Positions 39,004 through 50,852 of a stretch of 64,000 nucleotides of DNA are shown in pieces (positions within the stretch are counted from its first letter, which is position 1; each line of letters starts with the position of its first letter). The notes beneath the pieces were generated by a model that saw only the letters and a list, made by a program, of their open reading frames with translations, was not told the DNA's origin and ran no database searches. The translations under genes were made by a program, and so were the position numbers. This stretch comes from Tetraselmis striata (taxonomy: Eukaryota; Chlorophyta; Chlorodendrophyceae; Chlorodendrales; Chlorodendraceae), in assembly GCA_006384855.1 (NCBI GenBank), contig VCJN01000003.1, positions 1 through 64,000 on the forward strand, in the 5' to 3' direction.

Positions 39004-41288
39004 TCACTCATCCGCAGTAGGCGGCGCGTCGCCCTCCTTGCGCAGCATGCTGTCCATGACGTCCTTCCCGAAGGTGCCGATCATGAAGGCCTTCCAGTCG
39101 GCGCGCAGCTTGGAGAACACGTGGCACTTGGCCGAGGTGAGCGCGTCGTTGAGCTTGGGGGAGTCCCGCCGCCAGATGTCCACCAGCATGTAGAAGGCGT
39201 CCTCGTGGTAGTACTTCAGGATGTGCTTGCGAGCCTTCTCCATCTCTAGCTTGTTTATCTGCGTGGTGATGGCGTCCTCCGCGTTCGCACTGGTCGAGGC
39301 CTGCAGCGTCATCGCATCCGCGCCAGGAACCTGGGGCACCGGCTGCGGGGCTACGCCGGCTGCCGCACACGCCGCGTGGTAAGCTTGGTTCAGCTCCAGC
39401 TGCTTCATCTTGGCATCCTCGTGCGCCTTGATGGCAGCGCTGTGCGCCTGCTGCTTGGCGATGCGCGCCGCCAGCTTGCCGTCCAGCACCTTCTTCCTCT
39501 CCAGGTAGTCTGCCTGGCGCTTGGCATAATCCTCGCGCTCCGAGTTGGCCAAGTCCTCAAACTTTTTCTTGGTGGCCTCGTCGGCGTCCTTCCACTTGGC
39601 GGCCGCCTGGCGAGTGGCCTCGTTGAAGTCCATGTCAGGGGGCATGTTCTTGCGGAAGTCCATGGAGAACAGGATGTAGGCGCTGCGCGCCTTCTTGGGC
39701 ACCTGGATCAGCGGCATGGCCTTCTTCTTGCGGCGCTTCTTCTTGCCATCCTCCGCCACCGCCGGCTCGGCCGCCTTCTCTTCCGTGGGCTCAACCAGGG
39801 GCTCGTCCTCCTCCAGCGGCGCCGGCAGCGGCGGGATTTCGATGGCTTCCGGGGGTGTGGGGATGGTCTTGGGGACCGCAGGCGCCATGGCCATCGGGAC
39901 GTTCATGCCCGGAGGGAGCGCGGGGCGCGCGCCTCCCTGGCTTTGCAGCAGTGTCTGCAGAAGTGGCAGCATGTTTGGCGCAGACAGGAGACCCTGCAGC
40001 GCCTGCATGTTGGGAGCCACACCCGTGGGCATGCCAGACATCACAGGCACGCCAGCCGGCAGCGCCGGGATGGACATGGCAGGCACGGTGGGCATTGCGG
40101 CGGCAGCGGCGGCGTCCGCCTCCGCCTTCCTGGCCTTCTTCTTTGCGGCGTCCTCTGCCTTCTGCTCGTCCGTCTTCTTCGGGCGGCCGCGCTTCTTGGC
40201 CTCCCCACCCGGGGTCCCTGCAGGGGTGGCTGCCTTCTTGGGCGTGTCCTTGGCCGCCACCTTGGCCACCTTGGTTGCGGCTGGGGTGGCCGCAGCCTCC
40301 TCCGCTGTGGACGGCCCGTCCTTGAGAGCCTTCTTGAGATCCTTTTCAGTGCACAGCTTCAGCTCCCAAGGGTCCGTGATCTGGGCAGCCATGGAAAACG
40401 CCAATTATAGCGTCAATGTGTAGCTTTAGGCCCCATGCAAACCGTGGTGTCTCACCCCGCTCATTTCAACCGCCCAATGAAATAAGTACAGTTATGCAGG
40501 AATCAGTGCGCACCTCGCCGTCCGGCCAGGTCTGAAACGGCAGGATAAACTTCCACGACTTGTCAGACTCGGTCCACACGCGTGCGCGGCGGATGAGGTC
40601 ATCTTTGACCAGCTCAGGCTCCGCGTCGTGGAAGGGGTACTCCACCTGCGTGGCGTGTGCGAGGCGAGAGTGAGCATAAGGAATTTTGCATGGTATGGCG
40701 CGGGGAGGGGAGGCGTGGGGGGGCGGGCACCGAAAACGACTTCTTGTTGACCTTGGCAACGCGGCCCACCCAGGCGGCTGGGTCCGTTGTGCTGTTGTTG
40801 AACACCTCGCAGAACTCGCCCACCTCCAGGCGTGTGGTCTCGCCGCCAAACTTCATCGGCACCTCCGCCGGGGATACGGAGGCCATGTCCAGCTCCTCCA
40901 GCTCCCCGTTGTCGTACTTGACCTGGATCATGTTCTGGCCAGACTTGCGGATGAAGGTGGCGGGCCAGTACATGCCGCTGTAGCCAGAGCGCTTCTTGTC
41001 CTTTGTGGGCGCCCACCACACGCGCACCTGCCGCCCCATAGTACCAGCACTGGTTGGCCTCGGCATGTTTCATGCAGACACAGGCATTGGCGACCTTTCT
41101 TCTCTCCATTTCCCCGCGCCGCCGACCCCCAACAGCCCACCTCCCGGCCGCACCTGCTTGCCGCCGGACTTGTCATCGGCCTTGGGCTTAGCGGCGGGCT
41201 TGGCGGGCGTCTTGCTCGCAGGCTTTACGGGCGTAGGATCCTTGGAGGGTGCGCCGGCATTGCGCTTCGGTCGACGCGTGTTCACCAT
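39004..41288 (-). CDS. Agenet/Tudor-like, AT-hook and HMG-box chromatin protein
   Basis: Four phase-0 exons: 41288-41154, 41027-40731, 40645-40514, 40380-39004, giving 646 aa. Residues 1-45 are basic (MVNTRRPKRNAG). Residues 46-105 (VRVWWAPTKDKKRSG, YWPATFIRKSGQNMIQVKYD, NGELEELDMASVSP) are an Agenet/Tudor-type barrel, and 112-175 (VGEFCEVFNNST, WVGRVAKVNKKSFSVEYPFH, DAEPELVKDDLIRRARVW) look like a second. An AT-hook (KRGRPKKT) lies at 251-258, a Met/Pro-rich linker follows, then a basic KKKRRKKK and the HMG box at about 415-485 (PKKARSAYILFSMDFRKNMP, WKDADEATKKKFEDLANSER). The C-terminus is helical. It probably reads histone marks or binds histone tails while bending DNA. Start chosen at the Met with a basic N-terminus after an in-frame extension that looks non-coding. 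Confidence 0.92.
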
Positions 41289-43296
41289 CTTGTCCACCTG
41301 CCGGGAGGCAGCCGGGGACGCCCACGTCAGCCGACCTCGGCAGGCGCGATGACACGACCCACTCGTCGACCGACACGAGCCAGACTGCACAGGCCTTGCG
41401 ACTCGTCTCCAGGCGGTAAGAATGCATGGGGTTCTGCAACCTAGAAAGTTGGCGTTGGCAGTCGGTGCCCCGGGAAGGATAAGTACTGACTCCGGTCAAA
41501 GGTGCCAATGGTGGTTGTTGTTAGCGCCGGTAAGCAGCACGTCGAAGGTGACCCGGCCAAGCTCGGGATGACCCACTTGGTTCGGGACCGGGAAGGGCGG
41601 CACGGGTTCGGAGACCAGCCGCAGGCGTGGCAGGCGATTCCGCACGGGTGGCCTTTGCTCAGCACGGACATCGACGTGTTTCAAACAGTGCGGCGACGAC
41701 AGCTGTGGCTGGACGCTACGAGACCCTTAAAAACAGACGGAGAACGCGGGGGGGGGGGGGGGGGGGTCCCCATCGTCTTCAAGGAAAGACCCAACACACC
41801 CGAGACAGCGGACAAGGCGTTCACGGGGCACGGGGTGACCTGTCTTGGTACGGGGGCACGGCGACGACGACGTCCCTACGGTGGTGAACTGCGAGTACAT
41901 GGTTGGCCCAGGCGTGTGGAAATTCGGCTTTGCGGATGCGGCACTGAGATATTTCGGGCGACGCCGCTACCTGCAGGCGGTGCGGAAGGTGACGTGACGT
42001 CCTAACGGGCCTTAGCTGCACCTGGGGAAACAAGGTGCACGTGCCGGGCGGGCCTCACGCTCGGAAATCTGGTCTGGAGCCCTGCCGGGGAGGGGAGGTG
42101 TAGCAGCTGCGAATGGCTGCCTCTGGTATTTTGGGTTTCGAAAAAGAGGGGCCGGAACGGTACCCAGTACAGTAGTGGGCTGGTGCGGGAGGCGGGCGTG
42201 GCCGAACGAGATATACGCTCGTGCGGGACGCGGAAACGCTGCAGCAAGGGGGCGCGAGATCCTCGCGGAGGCCCTATGACTCCGACGAGGCGGCCCCGGG
42301 CAGACGCGGGTCAAGCACGCGAGAAGGCTGAGTCGGGGAGCGCACCTGATGGCTCGGAATGGTGGGCGCTTCTTCGGTGAGCGGCGGGCCGGTGGTTCCT
42401 CGTGCTTGCGCCGCGCGGGTGCGTTTCTGTTGTTCGGCCGGTTGTCTGTGGTGCGCGGGTGACACAACTCCCGGTTGAAGAGCGGGAGTGTTCTGGCGTT
42501 GCGCGGTTGAACGTCCGCGCGATTGTGTCAGCCACTGGACCGTTTTTTTCCTGAAAATCCCGTCGTTCCGGTTGCCTGTCCGGAAGGCTACGGATAAGGC
42601 CCAAATTTGACCTGAGATCATCCGACAGACGGCTGGCGTGCTCTGTAAGGATCCTTACGTACTACTGCACCTACAGTATCATCCGCCGGCCGCGCCGCGC
42701 GGTCATATCCAGTCATAGCGGCTACCGTACAGGCATTACCTGTCGTACGGGTACCTGCAGCAGTATAAGGATTAGCTGCGCGCTGCAAAAATATCGTCAT
42801 CGACATAAATAGTCGCCATACCGCGTCGTTCTCCGCGCCGGGCGCGCCCCGCGTAATGCAACGACGGCAGCGATGCAGAGTCGTCCGATGATGTCATCGA
42901 TGATGAAGACGACGAGGATTGACCGTGTTGCGAGAACTTGTCGTACCCGGGTAGTTTACGCGGTTAGATTCACGAGCACGTTCATCGACATCATCGTTGT
43001 CCGGTCATTCTGTGATCGCGAATACTTTAACAGTACAATAGGTAGAATTATCATTACTATAAATATGTTTTTTTAATTTATTGTATCGTCGCACGGGTAT
43101 TTGTACGTACCCTGTACCCGTGCCGTCGCCGCCATCAGCAGGTATAGTACTACTATCTATACTGACACTGTACTCCCCTCACCCGTTCACTACATCAGTG
43201 GGTTCATTATAGGGGTGTGAACTGAAGTACTAACAGGCACGTTTGTGAGTAGCCCCCCCCCCGCCCCCGCCCCTCGGTCACTGAAGTGGTAGGTTC
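41289..43296. other. Intergenic / unassigned
   Basis: Upstream of the HMG-box gene. Overlapping frames at 41440-42470 on both strands show no recognised domain (one minus frame reads CGIACHACGW with Cys pairs). A G run lies at 41750-41766. 42600-43290 is AT-richer with no gene seen. Confidence 0.4.
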
Positions 43297-44600
43297 ACTG
43301 TATGGGGATTATATTAGTTACATAAATTAGCTGCAGAAGGCGATCAGTAGGAAATCATCCGAAAAGGCAATAGGAAACGTCCACTACAGCAAATGCATCA
43401 CACGAAAGTACGGAATGAGCACGGGCATACGCATCAGACTTGGCCGTCTGCACTCCGGCAGAGAGAATGCCGCCCAAAGTACCATGCATGCACGCAAGCT
43501 GAGACTCGTTGCAAGACCCCCGCCCGCCGCGTGCGCGACAGGTGATGGCGGAACTCAGCCGGCTGGCTTGCAACAAAAGTTTCGAAGAGCCTGGACGGAC
43601 TGACCACGAAGGAAGCATGAAGTCGGGGCGGAAGGACCACCAGGGCGGAAGTTGCGCAGAGCAAGTAACACAGCGAATATGTAGACCACCGGTAAGGCTG
43701 ATTTTCCGAGGCGGCCGCGGCCCTCAACCACAAAAGGGTAGTGCCGGTGAACACCATTCACCGGGGCGGAAGACGCCCGGTGCCCCCAGCTTGTTGTGCC
43801 CCGCCTCGGTCGCCGCGATCCCCGGGGTGCACCAGCGGGGCGGGGTCGACACACACGCGAAGTCGATCACGTATTCGCACGCCCCCCCCCCCCCCCACCC
43901 CGCCAGCGTCACATATGACGGCCGCGAGCGGTCCGCTGGGCGCAGCCCACTCGTCTCAAGGGTCAAGTCGCCGACTCCCGAGCGGTCCCGGTCAAGCACC
44001 GCCCCCGCTTCAATTCCCACGGAAGGCCACAGATTTTTCGAAGTTGTATGTATGCGGTGCTTGTAGTTCGCGACGGGGTAGATTATGGGCAAATGATCCA
44101 CGACGAAGTCCGTGGCGTTCCGGTTCGAGCCATCCGTAGAGCAAAGCCATATAAGGGGTCAATACCACACGTGGGGCCAGGGCATGTGACAAGCGCGGAA
44201 CCCCGCGCGGGCGTAGGCCCAGCACCCGCGCAGCGGCGGCCGAATAAGCAGCATGGGGAATCTTGCGGGCTGACTTGTGATCCGACTGGAAAAGCGATAG
44301 GGAGACCGGCCCGCACGCGATGTACAAGCGCATGCATGGTATCAAATCGCGAGGCCGCGGCACCCATACGCTGGAAGCCAAGAGCCAGAAGCACGAGGTC
44401 ACGCAAGCGAATCGCAAGGCTGAGGTGGCGTTGGACAACCATGGTCGTGGATTGATCATATCGGAGGCAGCATCCGTACCCGTATTCGATGGCGGAGCTG
44501 TAGTCGTACCGTTGCATGGCTGCGGTTCGTACCGTTGCATGGCTGCGGGAAGGAGTTGCCACTGATGGAGGGGTACCACTAATTCTCTGTATGGGGATTA
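43297..44600 (-). mobile_element. 5'-truncated LINE-A copy (R2) with 14-bp target duplication
   Basis: CTGTATGGGGATTA occurs at 43297-43310 and 44587-44600, directly flanking a block (43311-44586) that on the minus strand matches 48340-49628 of LINE-A. The direct repeat length and the 5' truncation are the signature of target-primed reverse transcription. Coding frames are broken. Confidence 0.88.
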
Positions 44601-45480
44601 ATGATATAAGTAGTGTCACGGCAGTTTTTTTGGAAGGGGCATCTCGGGCGCGCGTCGTGCGCTCTCCGCTTAGGAGGCGGCATTTTAAATAATTTAACTA
44701 ATTACTCCACGCCTACCGACAGGCTGCTGCGCCAGCTGAAGAAGCGTTGCCCTCCAAGGTGTCTCATTACCTAGGGAGCACAGGGAGGGGCCTGGAGGTG
44801 CAGAGTGCCGTGAGCGTGCGAAGGAATCAGTGGTCGGCTTTATTTCAAGCTCGGAAGCTCAAGTCGCTGGCGCATGTTAAGGAGTTGCGCGCACGGGCCA
44901 ATGGGCCCGATGTTTCCGGGCGCGTGCCTGTCCCCTCTAGCGTAACGCAGGAAGAGCAAGCGACACTAGGTCGTCAGGGTATAGGGCGCCGCGGGGGTCG
45001 TAGGAAACTCGGCTATCCCACTGCAAATAGTTAGGGCCGGGTCTGCAAGGTCCGGCTCAATCCCGGCTGTTTAATCGCGCCCGCCCTCGTCCTCGGCCTC
45101 CGCGATTAAGCCAGCGGAGTAAGAGTCGCGTCTAAGGTACATTGGTTGCTCTTCGATAATCATCTCGAATATCGATGAAGCTATAGCCGGCACCTCAGAT
45201 TGGCTGCGACTACTGTGCAGCGTAAGGATTACCTCCACTTATCATGTTTAGTTCCATCTCCCCCATCGACCCCCGACTTCTTGTTGTGGCGCCTGTCCGG
45301 TGGGGGTTCAGCACGGTGGGCCGTCCTCTGGCCTCCCAAGACCCTATGCTAGGGCGTCTGCCGTGTGGGTCGCGGTTCCGGCGGGGGCGGTGGTGGTGGT
45401 GGGCGCGCGGCGCTGCGATGGCGCGGGTGCAGTCGTCGACACCCGGCGGGGGCGTTGATTGGTAGTTCCGGTGTTGCGAT
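44601..45480 (+). other. Possible LINE-A 5' region
   Basis: A 95-codon basic frame at 44747-45034 (WSALFQARKLKSLAHVKELR) and GC-rich frames follow. It may be ORF1 or upstream sequence of LINE-A, but nothing diagnostic is seen. Confidence 0.3.
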
Positions 45481-46239
45481 GGCGGTTGCAGACGCACCTA
45501 CTACCAGCGGCCCGGCCCCATGTTCACGCACGTGAACCACGGGATGGAGTCCGACGTCCCGGCGGTAGCTGCCATGCACCTCGCCTACGCTGCGACTTTC
45601 GACCCCTCTGTGTATGTGCGGTGCGCCCCCAAAGCCGGCTGCCCGCGCTTGGGCCACCACGTGTTCCATGGCGCACGAAAGGCGGCCCGTGCCGCCATCT
45701 ACGAGTTTTGTAGTCCCCCCCTCCCACGGCTCCGCCCCCGGTGTGGCTCTCCCGGCGTCGGCAGCTGGCATACGGGCGCTGCGGCGCCAGCACGCGTCGG
45801 TTGCTGCCTCAGCCGCCCACGACGCCCCCCTCGCGGCCACCGCTCGGTGGTGCGCTATCCGCGACGTCTACCGCATGATGCGATGTACTCCGCTGCGGGG
45901 TACGGCTGTCGGCGTCTGTCCCGCGGCTTGGCCTATCCTCTTCCCCCTGCTAGCTAGACCGAACGTTGATGGCATGTGCTGATCGCTTCCCTCCTGCCGA
46001 CGACTGGCCGTCGTACGGGGCCGAAGGCGCTGTCTGCGTGTTCGCATGGCTGCTATTGCGACCCTACCCATCCAGCAACCCCAGTGGTGTGCGGAAATTG
46101 GCGGAGCGGCGAGTGCGGCTGTGGGAGGCAGGGGATGCTGTGCTCATGGCTTCTCGGTGTGCGGGATGCATCAATTGCGGCGCAAGTCGCGAGATGGCAG
46201 CGAGTTACACAATAACCAGCAGATGGAGGCGGGGGAGCT

Positions 46240-46364
46240 GCCGGCGGGCACGTCTCGGAGTGCCCGCCGGCGGAAGCGCTGGCGGTCTGCGAGGGCGCGG
46301 GCGAGTTTAACCCATCCGCCGCTGCGGAGGGGGGGCCCGATGCTGCGGCGGATGGGTTAAACTC
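46240..46364. repeat. Two adjacent perfect hairpins in LINE-A
   Basis: First: GCCGGCGGGCAC (46240-46251), 8-nt loop, complement at 46260-46271. Second: a 20-bp arm at 46303-46322 (starts GAGTTTAACC) and its perfect complement at 46345-46364 around a 22-nt loop. Confidence 0.93.
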
Positions 46365-46716
46365 ACCGATGCGCCGGAGCTGCGCCGTGCACGCCAGGTG
46401 TTGGACACCGCCGACCTCGGTATGGTGTCCGACGCGGCTGCGGCGCTCCCTATCCTGGAAGCCCTCCATCCGCCTCCTGCTCCCATCGTCCCGGAGTACT
46501 CCCCCCCCCCCCCCCCCCCGCCCCCCCGAGAAACCTCCGGGTGCCGCCGTCGTGGGATGGCAATGCGGATGAGGTTCGGCGGCGGGGGGGGGGGGGGGGG
46601 GGGAGGGTGACCAGAGGCGGGTTCTACGCCGTGCTCCCCGCCTTTCCGCATGGCATGACGACTAGTGGCGTTGGGAGCACATCAGGGACCTAGACGTACC
46701 TTCGTGGCGCCTGTGG

Positions 46717-47880
46717 GTGAACCGCTGCCTGGCGGGGCGGGGCCATTCGCGCACTGCGGCTTTCTTGGCGAGTGGCACCGTGTGTAAGTTCCACAAGGAC
46801 GACCCCGCCGCGCGCGAGGAGCGCGCGAAGACTCTCGAGCCGCTACGAGTGCGCCCGGCCTCCGCCCACGCTCTGGTGCAGGTGAATGCAGATGCGCGGG
46901 AGGCCATGGGCCCGGTGCAACGCAGCTTTCAGTCGGGAGCTGGCTGTGAGACGGCGTATATGAGTATGCGGGTGGCGTTGCAACTTTTCGGCTGGCGCGT
47001 GGTACTTGCGGGGAAGGGCAACTACTACTTGGATTTTCGGAATGCCTTGAATGAGGTATCCCGGGGTGCGATACTTTACGGCTTGCTTCAGCACCCGCGT
47101 CTAAATGGCATGATCCCTTTTCCCGGATGTTGTACGATCGCCCTAGCAACCTGAACTACTACGCGCCGGACGATCCGGGTACTTTGCGCGCCACCCTACA
47201 GTACCGTACGGGTGTGCGCCATGGTGACGTATTGGCTCCGCTATATTTCTGCCTTGTTATCTATCGCGGGCCCGGTGCAAGCGGTTGTGCCTCGTACCGC
47301 CGCTGATTCTTTCTGCTAGAGTATCGCGGATGATTGCAGCGCGGGTACTGCCGCGGCTCACGTTCCGCATGTTTTGATATTGTACGGAGCTTATTTTTCA
47401 ATGTCGGATTGGTGGTACATGACAGTAAGACGCGGTACATTCGTCACCCCAGTGACAGCAAGGCCAAGTTGCGGGCAGTGCGGGCGAAGTTGGCCCCGGG
47501 AGCATTTCGTACCCCGGCCAACGACCCTGTCCAAGATGGCGTTGTTTACCTGAGTGCTCCTATTAGCCATTACCCAAGGTGGATGGCCGGTGCGATGGGG
47601 CGGCGCCGGGAGGCCCACGCCGCACTTTTGGAGCGCATCGCCTCCCTTGGCACGTCGGGATACGGCTGCCACCATGGGGCCATACGGCTGCTGGTCGTAT
47701 GCGCGGTACAGCAGACCAGATTCCTCAACCGCATGATGCCCCCGTTTGAGCCGGACCCTTTCTTGGAGGCCGTGGACGCCGCCAACATTTTGGCTGCATT
47801 TTCGTTGCTTGCTGTTCTAGACGCTTGCGATCGTCTATCTAGGCGGATTTTGGCGGTTCGAATATGGCCTTGTGCAGTCT
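46717..47880 (+). pseudogene. LINE-A reverse transcriptase
   Basis: RNA-dependent DNA polymerase palm and fingers motifs, split into three frames: 46717-47154 (MNRCLAGRGHSR..., with YLDFRNALNEVSR), about 47130-47290 (LNYYAPDDPGTLRATL, GVRHGDVLAPLYF) and 47320-47882 (IADD, then VVHDSKTRYI and the thumb). The second Asp pair of the active site is kept, but Tyr or Phe before ADD is Ile. It belongs to a LINE rather than an LTR element because of the QGDVLxP-type motif, the 5'-truncated copies and target duplications. Confidence 0.75.
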
Positions 47881-48739
47881 GAGGCCCCTCCGGTTGGTAT
47901 GGGAGTACGGGCCTGGCCTCGGCCCTACCTTGATACGAGGCGGTTCGCGCCGAGGTGTCGTCCGTGGCTACGAGTGCTTTGCCATGGGCGCGCGAGATGC
48001 GCCGCGTGTATGAGACTGTAGGGGCCATGGCCACGTTCCCGCATGAAGATGTGCGTCGCGCATGTGCCGCATACGGGCACGCCCACGAGATCTTCGAGTT
48101 TCTTACGGTCGGTAATGCTACGACCACAGCTGCACCGGATCCATCAGCCGGCACTGCGGCCCGTACGGGTATGGGCACTAGCGGAGGACTGCGCGTCAAC
48201 ACATCTCCTTTTACGGCCACTCCCCATGGACCTGGTAATGGTGAGGCCGCCTCTGTTGCCCATTAATCGCCTTCTATCGGTGGTACGAGTACTCCCAATA
48301 CCGTTTTTACATGCGCTTTTGTAGCTCTCAAGATACCGTCGCCCGGCAATGTAGTGGCACTCCCTCCGTCAGTGGCAACGATCCCTTCCCTACTAGAATC
48401 GCAGCCAGGCAACGGTACTATAGCTCCGCCATCGAATACGGGTACGGGTGCTCCCTCCGATATGATCAACCCACGACCATGGTTGTCCAACGCCACCTCA
48501 GCCGTGCGATTCGCTTGCGTGACTTCGTAGCTCTTGCTCGAGGCTTCCAGTGTATGGGTGCCGCGGCCTCGCGGCTTGATACCATGCATGCGCTTGTACA
48601 TCGCGTGCGGGCCGCCGGTCTCCCTATCGCTTTTTTAGTCGTATCACGAGTCAGCCCGCAAGATTCTCCATGTTGATTAGTCGGTCGTCGCTGCGCGGGT
48701 GCTGGGCCTTCGCCCGCGCGGGGGTTCCGCGCTTGTCAC

Positions 48740-49495
48740 ATGCCCTGGCCCCACGTGTGGTATTATTGGTCCCTTATGGCTTCGCTCTACGGATGGCTCG
48801 AACCGGAACGCTACGGATTGCGTCGTGGATCATTTGCCCATCTACCCCGTTGCGAACTACATGCACCGCATGCATACGGCTTTGAAAATCTGCGGGCTTC
48901 CGTGGCGATTGAAGCGGGGGTGGTGCTCGACCGGGACCGCTCGGGAGTCGGCGACTTGACCCTTGAGACGAGTGGGCTGTGCCTAGGGGATCGCTCGCGG
49001 CCGTCATATGTGACGCTGGCGGGGGGGGGGGGGGGGGGGGGTGATCGACTTCGCGTGCGTGTCCTCCGCGACCCCTACTTGGGGCAACGACCCCCGCTGG
49101 TGCACCCCGGGGATCGGCGACCGAGGCGGGGCACAACAAGCTGGGGGCACCGGGCGTCTTCCGCCCCGGTGCATGGTGTTCACCGGCACTACCCTTCTGT
49201 GGTTGAGGGCCGCGGCCGCCTCGGAAAATCAGATGTACCGGCGGTCTACATATTCGCAGTTTTACTTGCTCTGCGCAACTTCCACCGTGGCGGTCCTTCC
49301 GCCCCGACTTCATGCTTCCTTCGTGGTCAGTCCGTCCATGCTCTTCGAAACTTTGTTGCCAACAGCAACCAACCGGCTGAGTTCCGCCATCACCTGTCGC
49401 GCACGCAGCGGGGGGTGTTGCAACGAGTCTCAGCTTGCGTGCATGGTACTTTGGGCGGCATTCTCTTTGACGGAGTGCAAACGGCCAAGCAATAA
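48740..49495 (+). other. Post-RT LINE-A ORF, unknown domain
   Basis: 251 codons, open through a G21 tract. Contains SLYGWLEPERYGLRRGSFAH, DRDRSGVGDLTLETSGL, SAPTSCFLRGQSVHALRNFV and AEFRHHLSR. The last part (GPSAPTSCFLRGQSVHALRN onward) is read in the same frame in the copies at 43.3-44.6 kb and, with a late frameshift, 60.3-61.5 kb, which suggests the frame was once coding. No recognised fold. The start shown is arbitrary. Confidence 0.45.
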
Positions 49496-50852
49496 GTCCG
49501 ATGCGTATGCCCGTGCTCATTCCGTACCTTCGTGTGATGCTGCTTCCACCGCGCAATTGGTGTAGTGGACGTTTCGTATTGCCTTTTCGGTTGATTTCCT
49601 GATAGCTTTTTGCAGCTAGCGCATGCAATCGTTTTTTTTCGCCCCCGGGAGGCCGGGATAGGAATAGCACCATTGAACCCTTGCAACGTCTCTACGACGG
49701 CCGTTTAGGCAGCAATCCAGCTACGGAAAGCCCCCGGTAGGCGACGCTCCGTTACAGTCATCAAGCAAATTGCCGAAGCACTATGCAAGACTAATTGGAG
49801 GCCAGTGACAGAATTTCCAGCACTGTTGGATCACCGTCTAAAACACTGCCATGAAAATACCCGGCACTGACCACGAAAGGTCCGCCATACCTGTTTGGGC
49901 GTCGGCCCATTCGAGTAATGCGAGTTGGGGCAAGCCCCAACCCGCGGAGCAAAGCATTTCGGGAGTGCGATACATGTGCAACAAAGAAGGCAAATAATGT
50001 GAGGGAGGGCCCGACGCGATAGCTGGAAATTTGTCCCTTTCCCAGTAAAATACAAGGCGCCGTGAAGGGGGGGGGGGGGGCAAAATAGAGGCAGTTGAGT
50101 CCTCAGGTGTTGACGCAATAACCTGACCACTAATAAAATCCATGAACCCCGGAACTAACAACCCAAAATTATGACGGTGATACCCCCACCGCGGGCGCTC
50201 CACCGACATATATGTTCGATAGTATCATATTCACCTCCGCCACATGCAGGGCAGTGTTCCAAGAACCGCTCAGGCATGGCATGAATCCGGGCCAATCGGC
50301 GGGCAGTGGGAAATACTCGGGTGCATAATTGCATCATAATGTGCAGCCCGGCCACAACCCCCGCGGGGACACCCACATCGTATGTGGCAACGGGTTTGAC
50401 GCATAAGACGCTGGGACATATACACCCTATCTAGGTTTTAGCGTACGTGTTAACGATGCCGAAGATTCGTAACGCTCCCACACTGATGCCGTTTACTAGT
50501 ATAGCGGCATCGCGCGCGGCTAGTGACCTCCGCTCAAGTGGAAGGTGCGCCCCCTCGGCTAGCCCTACGTTCGCCCAAGCTAGTCGATCTAACCACCGCA
50601 CAGTCCCCGACGTCCACGTGTTAGGGCGCGCCCGACTTCGCTGATCTATTAAATGAGTTATACATGTATTCAAGTCGGATGCTTTAAGGAACGCCCGAGC
50701 CCGTGCCGCAGCGGCCGTAGCGCCTTTATGGGCGCAATATCCAATTCCCGCATCATCGGTGCAGTGGCCACCCCGGGGAGTTTTTACCCACCCGAATGAG
50801 GCACCGCAAGCACTGATTGAGTTCGGTTTGTAATTTATTTGCGCCGCTAGTT

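Larger units (their letters stand above)
45480..49628 (+). mobile_element. LINE-A, degenerate non-LTR retrotransposon
   Basis: Pre-RT segment at about 46080-46480 (VRKLAERRVRLWEAGDAVLM, then repeated LHP-type helices). The reverse transcriptase runs across three frames: PVQRSFQSGAGCE, YYLDFRNALNEVSRGAIL (46900-47085), GVRHGDVLAPLYF (about 47210-47250), the catalytic IADD at 47323-47334, and VVHDSKTRYI to DACDRLSRR (47395-47850). Frame changes near 47120 and 47300 show it is dead. The downstream 1.3 kb (R region) includes a 251-codon frame and ends GCTAGCGCATGCAAT. Three truncated relatives (43.3, 34.3 and 60.3 kb) share this 3' end. The 5' limit is not certain. Confidence 0.78.

Noticed and set aside
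39376..40423. Long plus-strand frames (344 and 242 codons) opposite the HMG-box gene
   Set aside because: Complement-strand shadows of a Lys/Ala/Pro-rich coding exon with G/C third positions.
43311..49628. DIRS-style element with 1.25-kb inverted terminal repeats around the RT
   Set aside because: The left block has its own 14-bp target duplication and the block also occurs alone elsewhere, so the inverted arrangement is coincidental.
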